A DNA stretch of 8,627 nt. It comes from Natrinema soli. Its GTDB lineage: Archaea > Halobacteriota > Halobacteria > Halobacteriales > Natrialbaceae. A program made the position numbers and the translations under genes. The DNA lies in assembly GCF_028618695.1 (NCBI RefSeq), contig NZ_JAQIVI010000780.1:1-8627 (forward strand), written 5' to 3'. The notes beneath the pieces are model-generated. The model saw nothing but the letters and a program-made list of their open reading frames with translations. It did no database searches and was not told the origin of the DNA. Shown piece after piece: positions 1-6,416 of the stretch (position 1 is the stretch's first letter; each line of letters starts with the position of its first letter).

Positions 1-2141
1 ATAAGGGCGCCGTGGCCGCCGTCGCCGGCGCGGTTCGTCGCGCGACGGACGGGCGGCATGATGTGTTCGGACCACATCTCGTGGACCAGCCCTAAGCTGT
101 TGCCCATCGCGTGATTGTACTCGCCCATGACGACCGATCGGAGGCCGTCGCCGATGTGCGAGCCGTCGGCGGTCCGCAGGAGCGTCCCGACGCTGGGGTA
201 GCGCGGGCCGAGCATATCGCTGTACTCGACGTTCCAGCCGCCGCCGTTGGGCTGGTGATACATGAGTCGGTCGGGGGCGAGCCCCTCGACCGGACCGTCG
301 TACGACTCGACGGGACCGACGCCGCTCACGTCCGCGGTGTCGGGCGGCAGGTACGCGTCGGAGTCCATCGCGAGAGCCGCCATGTTGAGGTGTTCGGCGC
401 CGGTACCGGCCTCGTTGCCCGTCGACCACGAGAACACGGACGCGTGGTTTCGGTCGCGGAGGACCATCCGGCGGAACCGTTCGACGGCCTGCTCGTGGTA
501 GACCTCCGTGTCCGCCAGGAGGTCCTCCCACCAGTGGGATTCGACGTAGACCTCGTCCTGCACGTAGATCCCGTACTCGTCCGCGAGGCGGTACAGCGAC
601 GGATCGTTCGGGTAATGCGACGTTCGGACCGCGTTCACGTTGAACCGCTTCATCGTCTCGAGGTCCTCGCGGAGCGTCTCGATCGGGACGGTCCGTCCGG
701 AGTCGGGATCGGTCTCGTGACGGTTCACGCCCTTGACGTTCACCGGTTCGCCGTTGACCGTGATGACCGCGCCCTGTTCGCCGCGGGTCGTCTCGTACTC
801 CCGGAACCCGACCTTCTCGAGCATGACTTCGGTCGCCTCGCCTTCGGAGACGAGTTCGAGCACCAGCGTGTAGAGGGACGGGTGCTCGGCGGACCACTTC
901 GCCGGGTCCTCGACGTCGGCCTCGAGCGCGAGGACGGCGCCGTCGCCGTCGACCGTCTCGGACGCGGACACGGTCGCAACTTTCCGTCCGTGCGGCGGGC
1001 CGTTCCGCCCGTGCCTCCCTCGATTGCCGTTCCGCTCGGGTTTCCCCCGGTCGCCGCTCCACCCGGGTTTGCCTCGATCGTCCGGCGGTCCGCGCCCCGG
1101 ATGGGACTGTTCCGGGCCGAACAGGTGTCCCGTGACCGTGTACTCGCCCCGTCCGCTGTCGGTGTAGTTCACGAGTTCGACGTCGACGGAGAGCGTCGCG
1201 TCCTCGTAGTCGTCGTCGAGGGCCGTTCGGACGTCGAAGTCTCGCATGTGGACCAGCGGCGTGGCGTAGAGGTAGACGCTCCGGTGGATACCCGAGTACC
1301 GGAACATGTCGATCGTCTCGAGCGCCTCGCCGTCGGACCAGCGGTAGACCTGAACCGTCACCTGACTCTCCTCGCCGGGAGCGACGTGATCCGTGACGTC
1401 GAACTCCCCGGGCGTCATCGCGCCCTGCTGGAAGCCGACGTACTCGCCGTCGATCCAGACGAAGTACGCCTGTTTGGCGCCCTCGAAATGAAGGAAGACT
1501 TCTCGGCCGTCCCACGCCGACGGAACGGTGAACGTCCGTCGGTACGTCCCGACGGGGTTCGCGCCGTCGTCCCCGTCACCGACGCCGGGTACGTCGACCG
1601 TGCCGTCCTCGCCGGGGACGAGATCGCCCGCTTGACTCGGATCGTAGTGATCCCACGTGATCGAGTTATTCGTGTACAGTCGCTGATCGTATCCCTCGGT
1701 CTGCCACACCGACGGCACCGAGATCGAGTCCCAGTCGGTGACCCCGTCGTAGGAGTCGGGCAGCTCGGACGGCCGCTCGGAGAACCGGAAGTCCCACTCG
1801 CCGTTGAGCGACCGAACGTACGACGAGTCTTCGAACCGCGATTCGAGTTCCGTGAACGGTTCGTCGGCCCGTCGAGCGGTTCCCATCGACTCGTACGGGA
1901 TCGCGGTCGTGACGTGGGTCGGTTCCCGATTCTCCGCGAAGACGGTCGGGTCCTCGAGGAACGCCGAGAGATTGCGGATTCGGCCGGGGCCGGAGTCACC
2001 GGTATCGGGCGTCCCGACGCTCGATCCGACGGCCGCCGGCACGAGCGCGGCCATCCCCGTCGCCGCTAAAAACTCCCGTCGGGAAGCGGCCAGTGAGGTA
2101 CCGAGCCCTCGCTTCGCCCCTCGTTCTCGCTCTCGAGTCAT
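1..2141 (-). CDS. Tat-secreted LacZ-type beta-galactosidase, glycoside hydrolase family 2 (3' end outside window)
   Basis: Retaining beta-glycosidase, probably an extracellular beta-galactosidase. 713 codons are visible and the C-terminus runs off the left edge. The N-terminus has a twin-arginine signal (SRREFLAA, residues 20-27) followed by a hydrophobic stretch; there is no lipobox Cys, so export is likely as a free protein. Next come a jelly-roll sugar-binding domain (SLNGEW near 110, SVWQTEGYDQRLYTN), an Ig-like domain (about 305-440), and a TIM barrel with GVNRHETDP (about 470), NAVRTSHYPND and RDRNHASV. The acid/base Glu is E577 in GNEAG and the nucleophile Glu is E674 in GEYNHAMGNS; these match E. 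coli LacZ E461 and E537. Residues 344-387 are a basic Gly/Pro/Arg-rich insertion with DRGKP twice, unlike the acidic remainder. I chose the ATG at 2141 because a GAGGAG ribosome-binding site precedes it and the TATA box fits. An in-frame ATG at 2207 lies too close to that TATA box. The substrate (lactose or a plant/algal galactoside) is not certain; other GH2 activities are possible. Confidence 0.93.
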   Translation of the reverse strand, partial: MTRERERGAKRGLGTSLAASRREFLAATGMAALVPAAVGSSVGTPDTGDSGPGRIRNLSAFLEDPTVFAENREPTHVTTAIPYESMGTARRADEPFTELESRFEDSSYVRSLNGEWDFRFSERPSELPDSYDGVTDWDSISVPSVWQTEGYDQRLYTNNSITWDHYDPSQAGDLVPGEDGTVDVPGVGDGDDGANPVGTYRRTFTVPSAWDGREVFLHFEGAKQAYFVWIDGEYVGFQQGAMTPGEFDVTDHVAPGEESQVTVQVYRWSDGEALETIDMFRYSGIHRSVYLYATPLVHMRDFDVRTALDDDYEDATLSVDVELVNYTDSGRGEYTVTGHLFGPEQSHPGRGPPDDRGKPGWSGDRGKPERNGNRGRHGRNGPPHGRKVATVSASETVDGDGAVLALEADVEDPAKWSAEHPSLYTLVLELVSEGEATEVMLEKVGFREYETTRGEQGAVITVNGEPVNVKGVNRHETDPDSGRTVPIETLREDLETMKRFNVNAVRTSHYPNDPSLYRLADEYGIYVQDEVYVESHWWEDLLADTEVYHEQAVERFRRMVLRDRNHASVFSWSTGNEAGTGAEHLNMAALAMDSDAYLPPDTADVSGVGPVESYDGPVEGLAPDRLMYHQPNGGGWNVEYSDMLGPRYPSVGTLLRTADGSHIGDGLRSVVMGEYNHAMGNSLGLVHEMWSEHIMPPVRRATNRAGDGGHGAL

Positions 2142-2145
2142 ACGT

Positions 2146-2151
2146 CTCCTC
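2146..2151 (-). promoter_or_regulatory. Ribosome binding site of the GH2 gene
   Basis: On the minus strand GAGGAG stands 4 nt before the ATG at 2141. It is complementary to the 3' end of archaeal 16S rRNA and supports this start over the in-frame ATG 66 nt upstream. Confidence 0.6.
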
Positions 2152-2204
2152 GCGACGCAGTGATCGCAAGGTGGATTTGTCTCATGGCTCTCGTTGTCGT
2201 ATTC

Positions 2205-2280
2205 CATATTGTCATATAAAATTAGGTGTGGCAATATAACTATTACAATTTTGATATATTGGGCCGGAGAGTAGCGCTAC
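2205..2280 (-). promoter_or_regulatory. AT-rich promoter and candidate operator region of the GH2 gene
   Basis: This is an AT-rich island in GC-rich DNA. On the minus strand, TTTTATATGAC (2213-2223) is a good archaeal TATA box. It would place transcription start near 2190 and give a leader of about 50 nt with a ribosome-binding site. Symmetric motifs surround it: ATATTG at 2206-2211, CAATATA at 2232-2238 and TATATTG at 2255-2261 (the last two are a perfect 7-bp inverted repeat), plus the perfect 10-bp palindrome GTAGCGCTAC at 2271-2280. These could be binding sites for a sugar-responsive regulator. The TATA call is reasonable; the operator role is inference. Confidence 0.5.
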
Positions 2281-2692
2281 GGCTGGGTTTGATCGGCGAA
2301 TGGGGGAATTCAACATATAATGAGAGACGTCTAGAGGAGAACGATCACTGGGACCCGATCGACCTCGACCCGCGAGTCAGGACACGGTCCGTTCGCATGT
2401 CGAGCGTGCGGACCTACTTTCCGATCGGCAGCGTCGAGCCGACCGCGCGCCCTACCGAGCGATTCGACCTGTCTCCGTTCGGTGTGGGATTCGTGCCGTC
2501 GCGTCTCCGTCCCTGATCGTCCGGTTCCGGTTCGAGACTGACTCCGAAGACGCGATCGGCGTCCTGTCGGTCGAGGAACGGCGCACGTTCACCGGCCGGT
2601 CCCGACGGTCCGCGTTCGATGCATGCGGCGAACGGCAACGAACCGGCACGGTCGCAAAATCGGAACCGGAGCAGTCGTCGGGGCGGGCGTCG
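2281..2692. other. Intergenic stretch without a convincing gene
   Basis: No reading frame here shows both haloarchaeal codon use and acidic composition. The open frames present (for example plus 2226-2516 and minus 2414-2638) are short and rich in Arg/Pro, with no recognisable motif. A second AT-rich patch, ACATATAATG, lies at 2312-2321, and a perfect 10-bp palindrome ACCGGCCGGT at 2591-2600. It may be the 3' flank of the small membrane gene together with upstream DNA of the GH2 promoter. Confidence 0.5.
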
Positions 2693-2899
2693 TCAGTCGT
2701 CGCTCGGCTCGGCGTTGGCCGCGGCCGACGACACGTCCTGCTGGCCAGCCCACGACGAGGAGAACAGCGGCGCGACGGCGAAGCCGACCATCACGAGCAC
2801 GAAGAGGGCGAGCATGGCGCTCGCAACGGCCGCGATCCCGGTGGTGAAACTGAACAGGACGATACTCGTTGCGGCTCCACTGGCGATAGCAGGGGTCAT
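2693..2899 (-). CDS. Small two-helix membrane protein of unknown function
   Basis: A 68-residue protein that I do not recognise. Residues 4-46 are almost continuously hydrophobic with no charged residue and fit two closely spaced transmembrane helices (about 5-26 and 28-46) joined by a Gly/Ser/Ala turn. The last 18 residues are polar and acidic, ending in EPSDD, as expected for a cytoplasmic or surface-exposed halophilic tail. Charged residues are confined to the tail, which argues for a real gene. It lies 140 bases downstream of purC on the same strand; the gap is rather long for an operon and may contain its own promoter (TATA-like CATATT, 2930-2935, about 33 nt before the ATG). No Cys or His metal site and no catalytic motif is visible. 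Confidence 0.7.
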   Translation of the reverse strand: MTPAIASGAATSIVLFSFTTGIAAVASAMLALFVLVMVGFAVAPLFSSSWAGQQDVSSAAANAEPSDD

Positions 2900-3039
2900 T
2901 TGCGTTCGTTTGACCGTCGTTCGGCCCCAATATGAGGATTACTTTCTTCGACACGGATTGTGGAACGATAGCATAATACACGGTTCGGGCGACCGTTTCG
3001 AACTCGGGACTCCGCTCCACGGACTGCGGTCGAGTGGCC

Positions 3040-4104
3040 TTAGAGCCGCTGAACCGCACCGATAGCGCTCGAGAGCGGCGGCGCGTCGAAGAGCTCCTGA
3101 CCGGTGTAGGCGTTGGCACCGGCGCAGTACAGGTCGCTGGCGGTCTCGAGGACGTCCGCCTCGAGCGGCTCGGGGTCCTCGTCACAGAGCGACTTCCAGT
3201 CGGCGACGTCTTCACGCTTCGCCTGCGCCTTGGCGGCGTCGACGGTTTGCACCCACTCGGGCTGGGTTCGCTTGTGGTACTGGCGGAGCACCTCCTTCGA
3301 GAGCTGGGTGCCCTCGTAGCTAAAGCGGTTCTCGTCGAAGGTGCCGACGACGTCGGCGACGCGGATCTCTCCCTGATAAAAGAGACACTCGATCTTGCCG
3401 TCCTCGTGGACCAGCCCGGCCGAGTCGGCCTGCTCGGTGACGATCCGATTGACCTCGCGGGCGAGTGACTCGAGGTCCTCGATCGACGCCGCGCCGGCGA
3501 TCGAATCGGCCTCCTCGCGCTCGAGGTGACGGTCGCTCTCCTCGTACTTCGTGGTGAACTCGACGATCGGGTCGTCGAGGTCGACGGCCTCGTCGGGCCA
3601 GCTATCGAGCGCGAGGCCGTGATCGGCGGGCTCGGTCCGGCTGCGCAGACTCGAGCCGACGGGGACTCGGTTGCGGAAGACGATCTCGAGGGGGATCAGG
3701 TAGTTCTCGCCGGCCGCGTCGTGGTAGCGCTCGTAGTCATACTCCCGACCTTCGTTGGGGAGGTCGGGCACCTGCGTGAGGTCGATGGCCATCTCCCAGG
3801 GCGGGCGGGTCGCGTCCTCGAGGTCGACGATGTCGCCGTTCTCGAAATCGTCGTCGGACGAAGTCCGACGGTCTGTCGAGCTACGCTCGACAACACCGCG
3901 GTAGTGGGTGGGAACGCCTTCATCCTCGAGCAGTTCGAAGTTGAACGCACCCATCGTACAGAGGCTCGCGCCCTTCCGGGGGATCTGGTCGGGCATCTTC
4001 CCCCAGTCGAACACCGAGTAGGCGTCGGTGAAGACGAACGACCCGCGGCCGAGCTCCTCGTCGGTCGCGTCTTCCTCGATGCGGAACTCTTTGACGCTCG
4101 TCAC
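3040..4104 (-). CDS. purC: Phosphoribosylaminoimidazole-succinocarboxamide synthase (SAICAR synthetase)
   Basis: Catalyses the ATP-dependent joining of CAIR and L-aspartate to give SAICAR in de novo purine synthesis, in the cytoplasm. The N-terminus (VKEFRIEEDAT, then FVFTDAYSVFDWGKMPDQIP) is the nucleotide-binding region of the haloarchaeal form. The family signature YLIPLEIVFRNRVPVGSS is at residues 135-152, HEDGKIE near 213-219, and VADVVGTFDENRF supplies the later catalytic region. I chose the GTG at 4104 because GAGGTG sits 6 nt upstream and the product then starts MTSVKEF, as I recall for relatives. A GTG at 4113 adds three residues but overlaps that ribosome-binding site. At 354 residues it seems about 15 longer than I expect. 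The excess lies at residues 72-85 (ERSSTDRRTSSDD), encoded by two tandem hairpins, whereas flanking sequence aligns with the family as I remember it. The reading frame remains intact, so the enzyme is probably functional. Confidence 0.95.
   Translation of the reverse strand: MTSVKEFRIEEDATDEELGRGSFVFTDAYSVFDWGKMPDQIPRKGASLCTMGAFNFELLEDEGVPTHYRGVVERSSTDRRTSSDDDFENGDIVDLEDATRPPWEMAIDLTQVPDLPNEGREYDYERYHDAAGENYLIPLEIVFRNRVPVGSSLRSRTEPADHGLALDSWPDEAVDLDDPIVEFTTKYEESDRHLEREEADSIAGAASIEDLESLAREVNRIVTEQADSAGLVHEDGKIECLFYQGEIRVADVVGTFDENRFSYEGTQLSKEVLRQYHKRTQPEWVQTVDAAKAQAKREDVADWKSLCDEDPEPLEADVLETASDLYCAGANAYTGQELFDAPPLSSAIGAVQRL
3852..3892. repeat. Two tandem perfect hairpins inside purC (in-frame palindromic element)
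   Basis: The first hairpin, 3852-3870, has an 8-bp stem CGTCGGAC/GTCCGACG with loop GAA. The second, 3874-3892, has an 8-bp stem TGTCGAGC/GCTCGACA with loop TAC. Three bases (GTC) separate them. The 41 bases are read in frame on the minus strand as a Ser/Arg/Thr/Asp-rich loop in PurC. Two exact 8-bp stems with identical 3-nt loop size side by side are unlikely from coding constraints alone. In-frame insertion of palindromic elements has a precedent in Rickettsia genes; application here is inference. Confidence 0.65.
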
Positions 4105-4110
4105 GCGAGA

Positions 4111-4116
4111 CACCTC
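4111..4116 (-). promoter_or_regulatory. purC: Ribosome binding site deciding the purC start
   Basis: GAGGTG on the minus strand, 6 nt before the GTG at 4104. It covers the alternative GTG at 4113, so both starts can hardly be used from the same leader. Confidence 0.5.
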
Positions 4117-4245
4117 GGGACGTGTTCGCCGCCGTCGCTCATACTCCAGTTGCCGTGTCCGGACCGTAAGAAGGTTTCAGTATCGGGTCGATGGGGTCGG
4201 ATTGGTGACGCGCTCTCTCGTTCAGGTCTCGGTTTTCGCCCGCTC

Positions 4246-4536
4246 TCAGTCGTCTTCGACGGTCGCGAGCAACTCTTCGGCCTCCTGGTGCAACGGCCCC
4301 TCGAGCGGCTCGTCGTCGACGAGTTCCCGGAGCGTCGAATCGCACTGGGGCGTCGTTAACGCCTCGAGGGCGTGCCGACGATACCAGTCGTCGACGCTCG
4401 CTTCGCGGACGAGCGCCTCGAGTTCGTCGCACTCGTTGGCCAACTTCAACTCGTGAATCGCGTCCGTTCGATCCGCCTCGGCGGCCTCCTCGTCGAGGGC
4501 GAGTTCGACACAGTCCTCCGGTGTTCGTGAACTCAT
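4246..4536 (-). CDS. Acidic helical HEAT-repeat-like protein of unknown function
   Basis: A 96-residue, strongly acidic protein that looks entirely alpha-helical. The pattern is helix pairs with conserved small/Leu spacing: TDAIHELKLANECDELEALVRE at about 24-45, WYRRHALEALTTPQCDSTLRELV near 51-73, and a last helix (HQEAEELLATVED). The middle piece, with the Arg-Arg-His-Ala-Leu-Glu-Ala-Leu run, resembles a HEAT/PBS-lyase-type repeat, so a protein-protein adaptor role is possible; this is inference. It starts 199 bases from the divergent cofH start and ends 141 bases before purC on the same strand. The ATG at 4536 has a weak TATA-like AACTATC about 28 nt upstream, consistent with a leaderless transcript. 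The acidic composition and codon use support a real gene although no family name can be given with confidence. Confidence 0.85.
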   Translation of the reverse strand: MSSRTPEDCVELALDEEAAEADRTDAIHELKLANECDELEALVREASVDDWYRRHALEALTTPQCDSTLRELVDDEPLEGPLHQEAEELLATVEDD

Positions 4537-4701
4537 GGGCCACCGTTCGTGGTCCCCGCCGATAGTTCCGAGACCTGCGTTCGACGATATCCGTCAGCTG
4601 GTGGCCCACGGACAGTCACCGCTCGACCGCGCTGGTCCCGCTCGAGCGAGCGCGGTGCGACGGGACAGCACCGGCTCGCGGCGGCCGATTCCGCATCCAC
4701 C

Positions 4702-4712
4702 ATGCTTTTCTC
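4702..4712 (+). promoter_or_regulatory. cofH: TATA-like element of cofH
   Basis: ATGCTTTTC-type AT-rich patch centred about 29 nt before the ATG at 4736, with no ribosome-binding site between. This spacing is typical of haloarchaeal leaderless transcripts. The match to the TATA consensus is only fair. Confidence 0.4.
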
Positions 4713-4735
4713 GCTGTACGGGTATCGTTTCCTCG

Positions 4736-6118
4736 ATGGAGCGACCGGTGACCGAGGCCGACTTGACGTTCGATCACGTTCCCGAGACCGACCAGTCATT
4801 CGAGAACGCACTGACAAAGGCGCGCGACGGCGACCGACTCACGGTCGACGACGCGATCGAGTTACTCACGACGGGGACGGAAAGCGAGGGGATTGATCGA
4901 AAACGCAAGGAGCGCGTGCTCGAGGCGGCCGACCGACGCCGCGCCGAGCAGGTCGGCGAGGAGGTCACCTTCATCGCGAACCTGAACAACAACGTCACGA
5001 CGGCCTGTAACGTGGGCTGTCTCTTCTGTAACTTCAAGGACGCCGCCCACACCTTCGAGCGCGAGACGGAGATCGAGACCGCGGGGTTCACGAAGACGCC
5101 CGCGGAATCCCGCGAGATCGTCGCCGACGCCGTCGAGCGCGGTATTTACGAGGTCACGTCGGTCTCCGGGCTTCACCCCGCGTTCGCGCTCGACGAGGAA
5201 CACCGAGAGATCCTCGACGACCACCCGAACCCGAAGGAAGTCAACTACAAGCCGCCGGCGGTCTACGACACCAGCCCCGGCACCTACGCGGACCAGCTGT
5301 CGGCGATGAGCGTCGACGGCGTCCACGTTCACTCGATGACGCCCGAAGAGGCCTATCACGCCCGGCGGGGCACCGACTGGTCCTACGAGGAAGTCTACCG
5401 GCGGCTGAAAGACGCCGGACTCGACACCGTTCCCGGAACCGCGGCAGAAATTCTCGTCGAGGAGGTCCGCGACGTGATCTGCCCCGGCAAGATCAGTACG
5501 GACGGCTGGCTCGAGGCCATGGAGGCGGCCGCGAACGTCGGCCTCGGGATGACGGCGACGATCATGTACGGTCACGTCGAGAACGAGGCCCACCGCGCGA
5601 TGCACATGAAGCGGATCCGAGAGCTGCAGGATCGGACCGGGAACATCACCGAGTTCGTCCCGCTCTCCTTTATCCACCAGAACACGCCACTGTTCGAACA
5701 CGACGTCGTCTCGGGCGGCGCGAGCATCGACGAGGACGAACTGATGATCGCCGTCTCGAGGCTGTTCCTCGATAACATCGACCACATCCAGTCCTCGTGG
5801 GTCAAGTACGGCGACGAACAGGGGCTGAAGCTGCTCAACTGCGGGGCCGACGACTACATGGGAACGATCCTCTCCGAGGAGATTACGACCCGTGCCGGCG
5901 GCGAGCACGGCGAATTCCGCTCCTTTTCGGACTACGTCGAGATGATCACATCGATCGGTCGGATCCCAGTCGAGCGCTCGACCGACTACGAGCAACGCCG
6001 CGTCATCGATCCCGACGACCCGCCTTTCGGCCCTCGACTCGGGCCGAAGGCCGACGGAACGGCGCTACTGACTCGAGCGGAACAGGACGAACGCGATACC
6101 GTCCCCGCCGACGACTGA
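4736..6118 (+). CDS. cofH: FO synthase subunit CofH (radical SAM, tyrosine-ribitylaminouracil hydroxybenzyl transferase)
   Basis: Radical SAM enzyme of coenzyme F420 synthesis. It transfers the 4-hydroxybenzyl group of L-tyrosine to 5-amino-6-ribitylaminouracil; CofG then closes the ring to give the deazaflavin FO. The cluster-binding motif CNVGCLFC gives Cys91, Cys95 and Cys98, preceded by FIANLNNNVTTAC and followed by the CNFKDA segment. Further CofH-type blocks are EVTSVSGLHPAF, GVHVHSMTPEEAYHARR, LDTVPGTAAEILVEEVRD, TATIMYGHVE and FVPLSFIHQNTPLF. Length is 460 residues from the ATG at 4736. The open frame extends upstream to 4535, but that part reads Arg/Pro/Ser-rich and overlaps the divergent neighbour's start, so it is not coding. 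No cofG is seen in the window, although the two genes are often neighbours in other archaea. CofG must be encoded elsewhere if FO is made. Confidence 0.95.
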   Translation: MERPVTEADLTFDHVPETDQSFENALTKARDGDRLTVDDAIELLTTGTESEGIDRKRKERVLEAADRRRAEQVGEEVTFIANLNNNVTTACNVGCLFCNFKDAAHTFERETEIETAGFTKTPAESREIVADAVERGIYEVTSVSGLHPAFALDEEHREILDDHPNPKEVNYKPPAVYDTSPGTYADQLSAMSVDGVHVHSMTPEEAYHARRGTDWSYEEVYRRLKDAGLDTVPGTAAEILVEEVRDVICPGKISTDGWLEAMEAAANVGLGMTATIMYGHVENEAHRAMHMKRIRELQDRTGNITEFVPLSFIHQNTPLFEHDVVSGGASIDEDELMIAVSRLFLDNIDHIQSSWVKYGDEQGLKLLNCGADDYMGTILSEEITTRAGGEHGEFRSFSDYVEMITSIGRIPVERSTDYEQRRVIDPDDPPFGPRLGPKADGTALLTRAEQDERDTVPADD

Positions 6119-6187
6119 TCGAAGCGCTGCGTCAATCGCTCTCGAACTGATTACTACTAGTCCAGAGGCAGTGGGACGTATCCCTCG

Positions 6188-6343
6188 AGACTGATCAACC
6201 GGCGTGTGGTGGCGCGCGCTGCCGACCGTCCGAACGACAGTGAGGGCGGGCGTCGATGCCGTGCGAGGGATGAGCGAGCGACTACAGGGAGCGAGTGAAT
6301 CGGCTGGGGAGGGCGTGGCGATTCCCTGTTGCCACGATAGCAG
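6188..6343 (-). repeat. Dispersed repeat element, copy A
   Basis: Read on the minus strand, this 156-bp segment is homologous to 8202-8406 on the plus strand. Its first 47 bases (6343 down to 6297) are identical to 8202-8248. A weaker match runs on to CGCTCATCC (ending at 6268). The far end (6221 down to 6188, CAGCGCGC to CAGTCT) matches 8375-8406 with about four mismatches and a 2-nt insertion. The conserved start can be read as peptide CYRGNRESPRPPQPI in both copies, but no credible protein is formed, so any gene call here is probably spurious. Copy A begins 73 bases after the stop of the cyclase gene, in the same direction. Identity is unknown: a non-autonomous transposable element or the relic end of one is possible. 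Confidence 0.75.
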
Positions 6344-6367
6344 AGTGCACCTCTCTTCACAGTCTCC

Positions 6368-6410
6368 CTCGAGTGATTTCTGGGCTCTGGTGGATCACAA
6401 ACCACTCGAG
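6368..6410 (-). terminator. Possible 3' hairpin of the cyclase gene
   Basis: CTCGAGTG (6368-6375) and CACTCGAG (6403-6410) form a perfect 8-bp inverted repeat starting 6 nt after the cyclase stop codon, with an inner TGGT/ACCA pair. No T-run follows on the minus strand, and CTCGAG is common throughout this DNA, so a terminator role is uncertain. Confidence 0.25.
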
Positions 6411-6416
6411 GACACG

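Noticed and set aside
111..2069. 652-codon open frame on the plus strand
   Set aside because: It lies exactly antisense, codon on codon, to the GH2 gene, which has catalytic motifs and a signal peptide. Long antisense frames are expected in such GC-rich genes, and the translation has no recognisable domain.
2205..2207. In-frame ATG upstream as the GH2 start
   Set aside because: It would lie only about 10 nt from the TATA box and so upstream of the expected transcription start; the ATG at 2141 has a ribosome-binding site.
2226..2516. 96-codon plus-strand open frame beginning in the AT-rich promoter
   Set aside because: Its first part is promoter DNA of the GH2 gene and the rest has no haloarchaeal protein character or motif.
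2414..2638. Minus-strand open frame 54 bases after the small membrane protein
   Set aside because: It is short, Arg/Pro/Gly-rich and without motif, and an alternative frame overlaps it. Real but divergent coding cannot be excluded.
3852..3892. CRISPR or toxin-type explanation for the purC hairpins
   Set aside because: There are only two different stems, no repeated unit with spacers and no cas gene nearby.
3526..4359. 277-codon open frame on the plus strand opposite purC
   Set aside because: Its Val/Arg/Leu/Asp-rich translation mirrors purC and the HEAT-like gene, has no motif, and spans two real minus-strand genes.
4535..4735. Upstream extension of the cofH open frame
   Set aside because: The added part is Arg/Pro/Ser-rich, begins inside the start codon region of the divergent HEAT-like gene, and would ignore the TATA-like element 29 nt before the ATG at 4736.
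4862..5995. 377-codon open frame on the minus strand opposite cofH
   Set aside because: It is an antisense shadow of cofH, whose CNVGCLFC motif and family blocks are clear.
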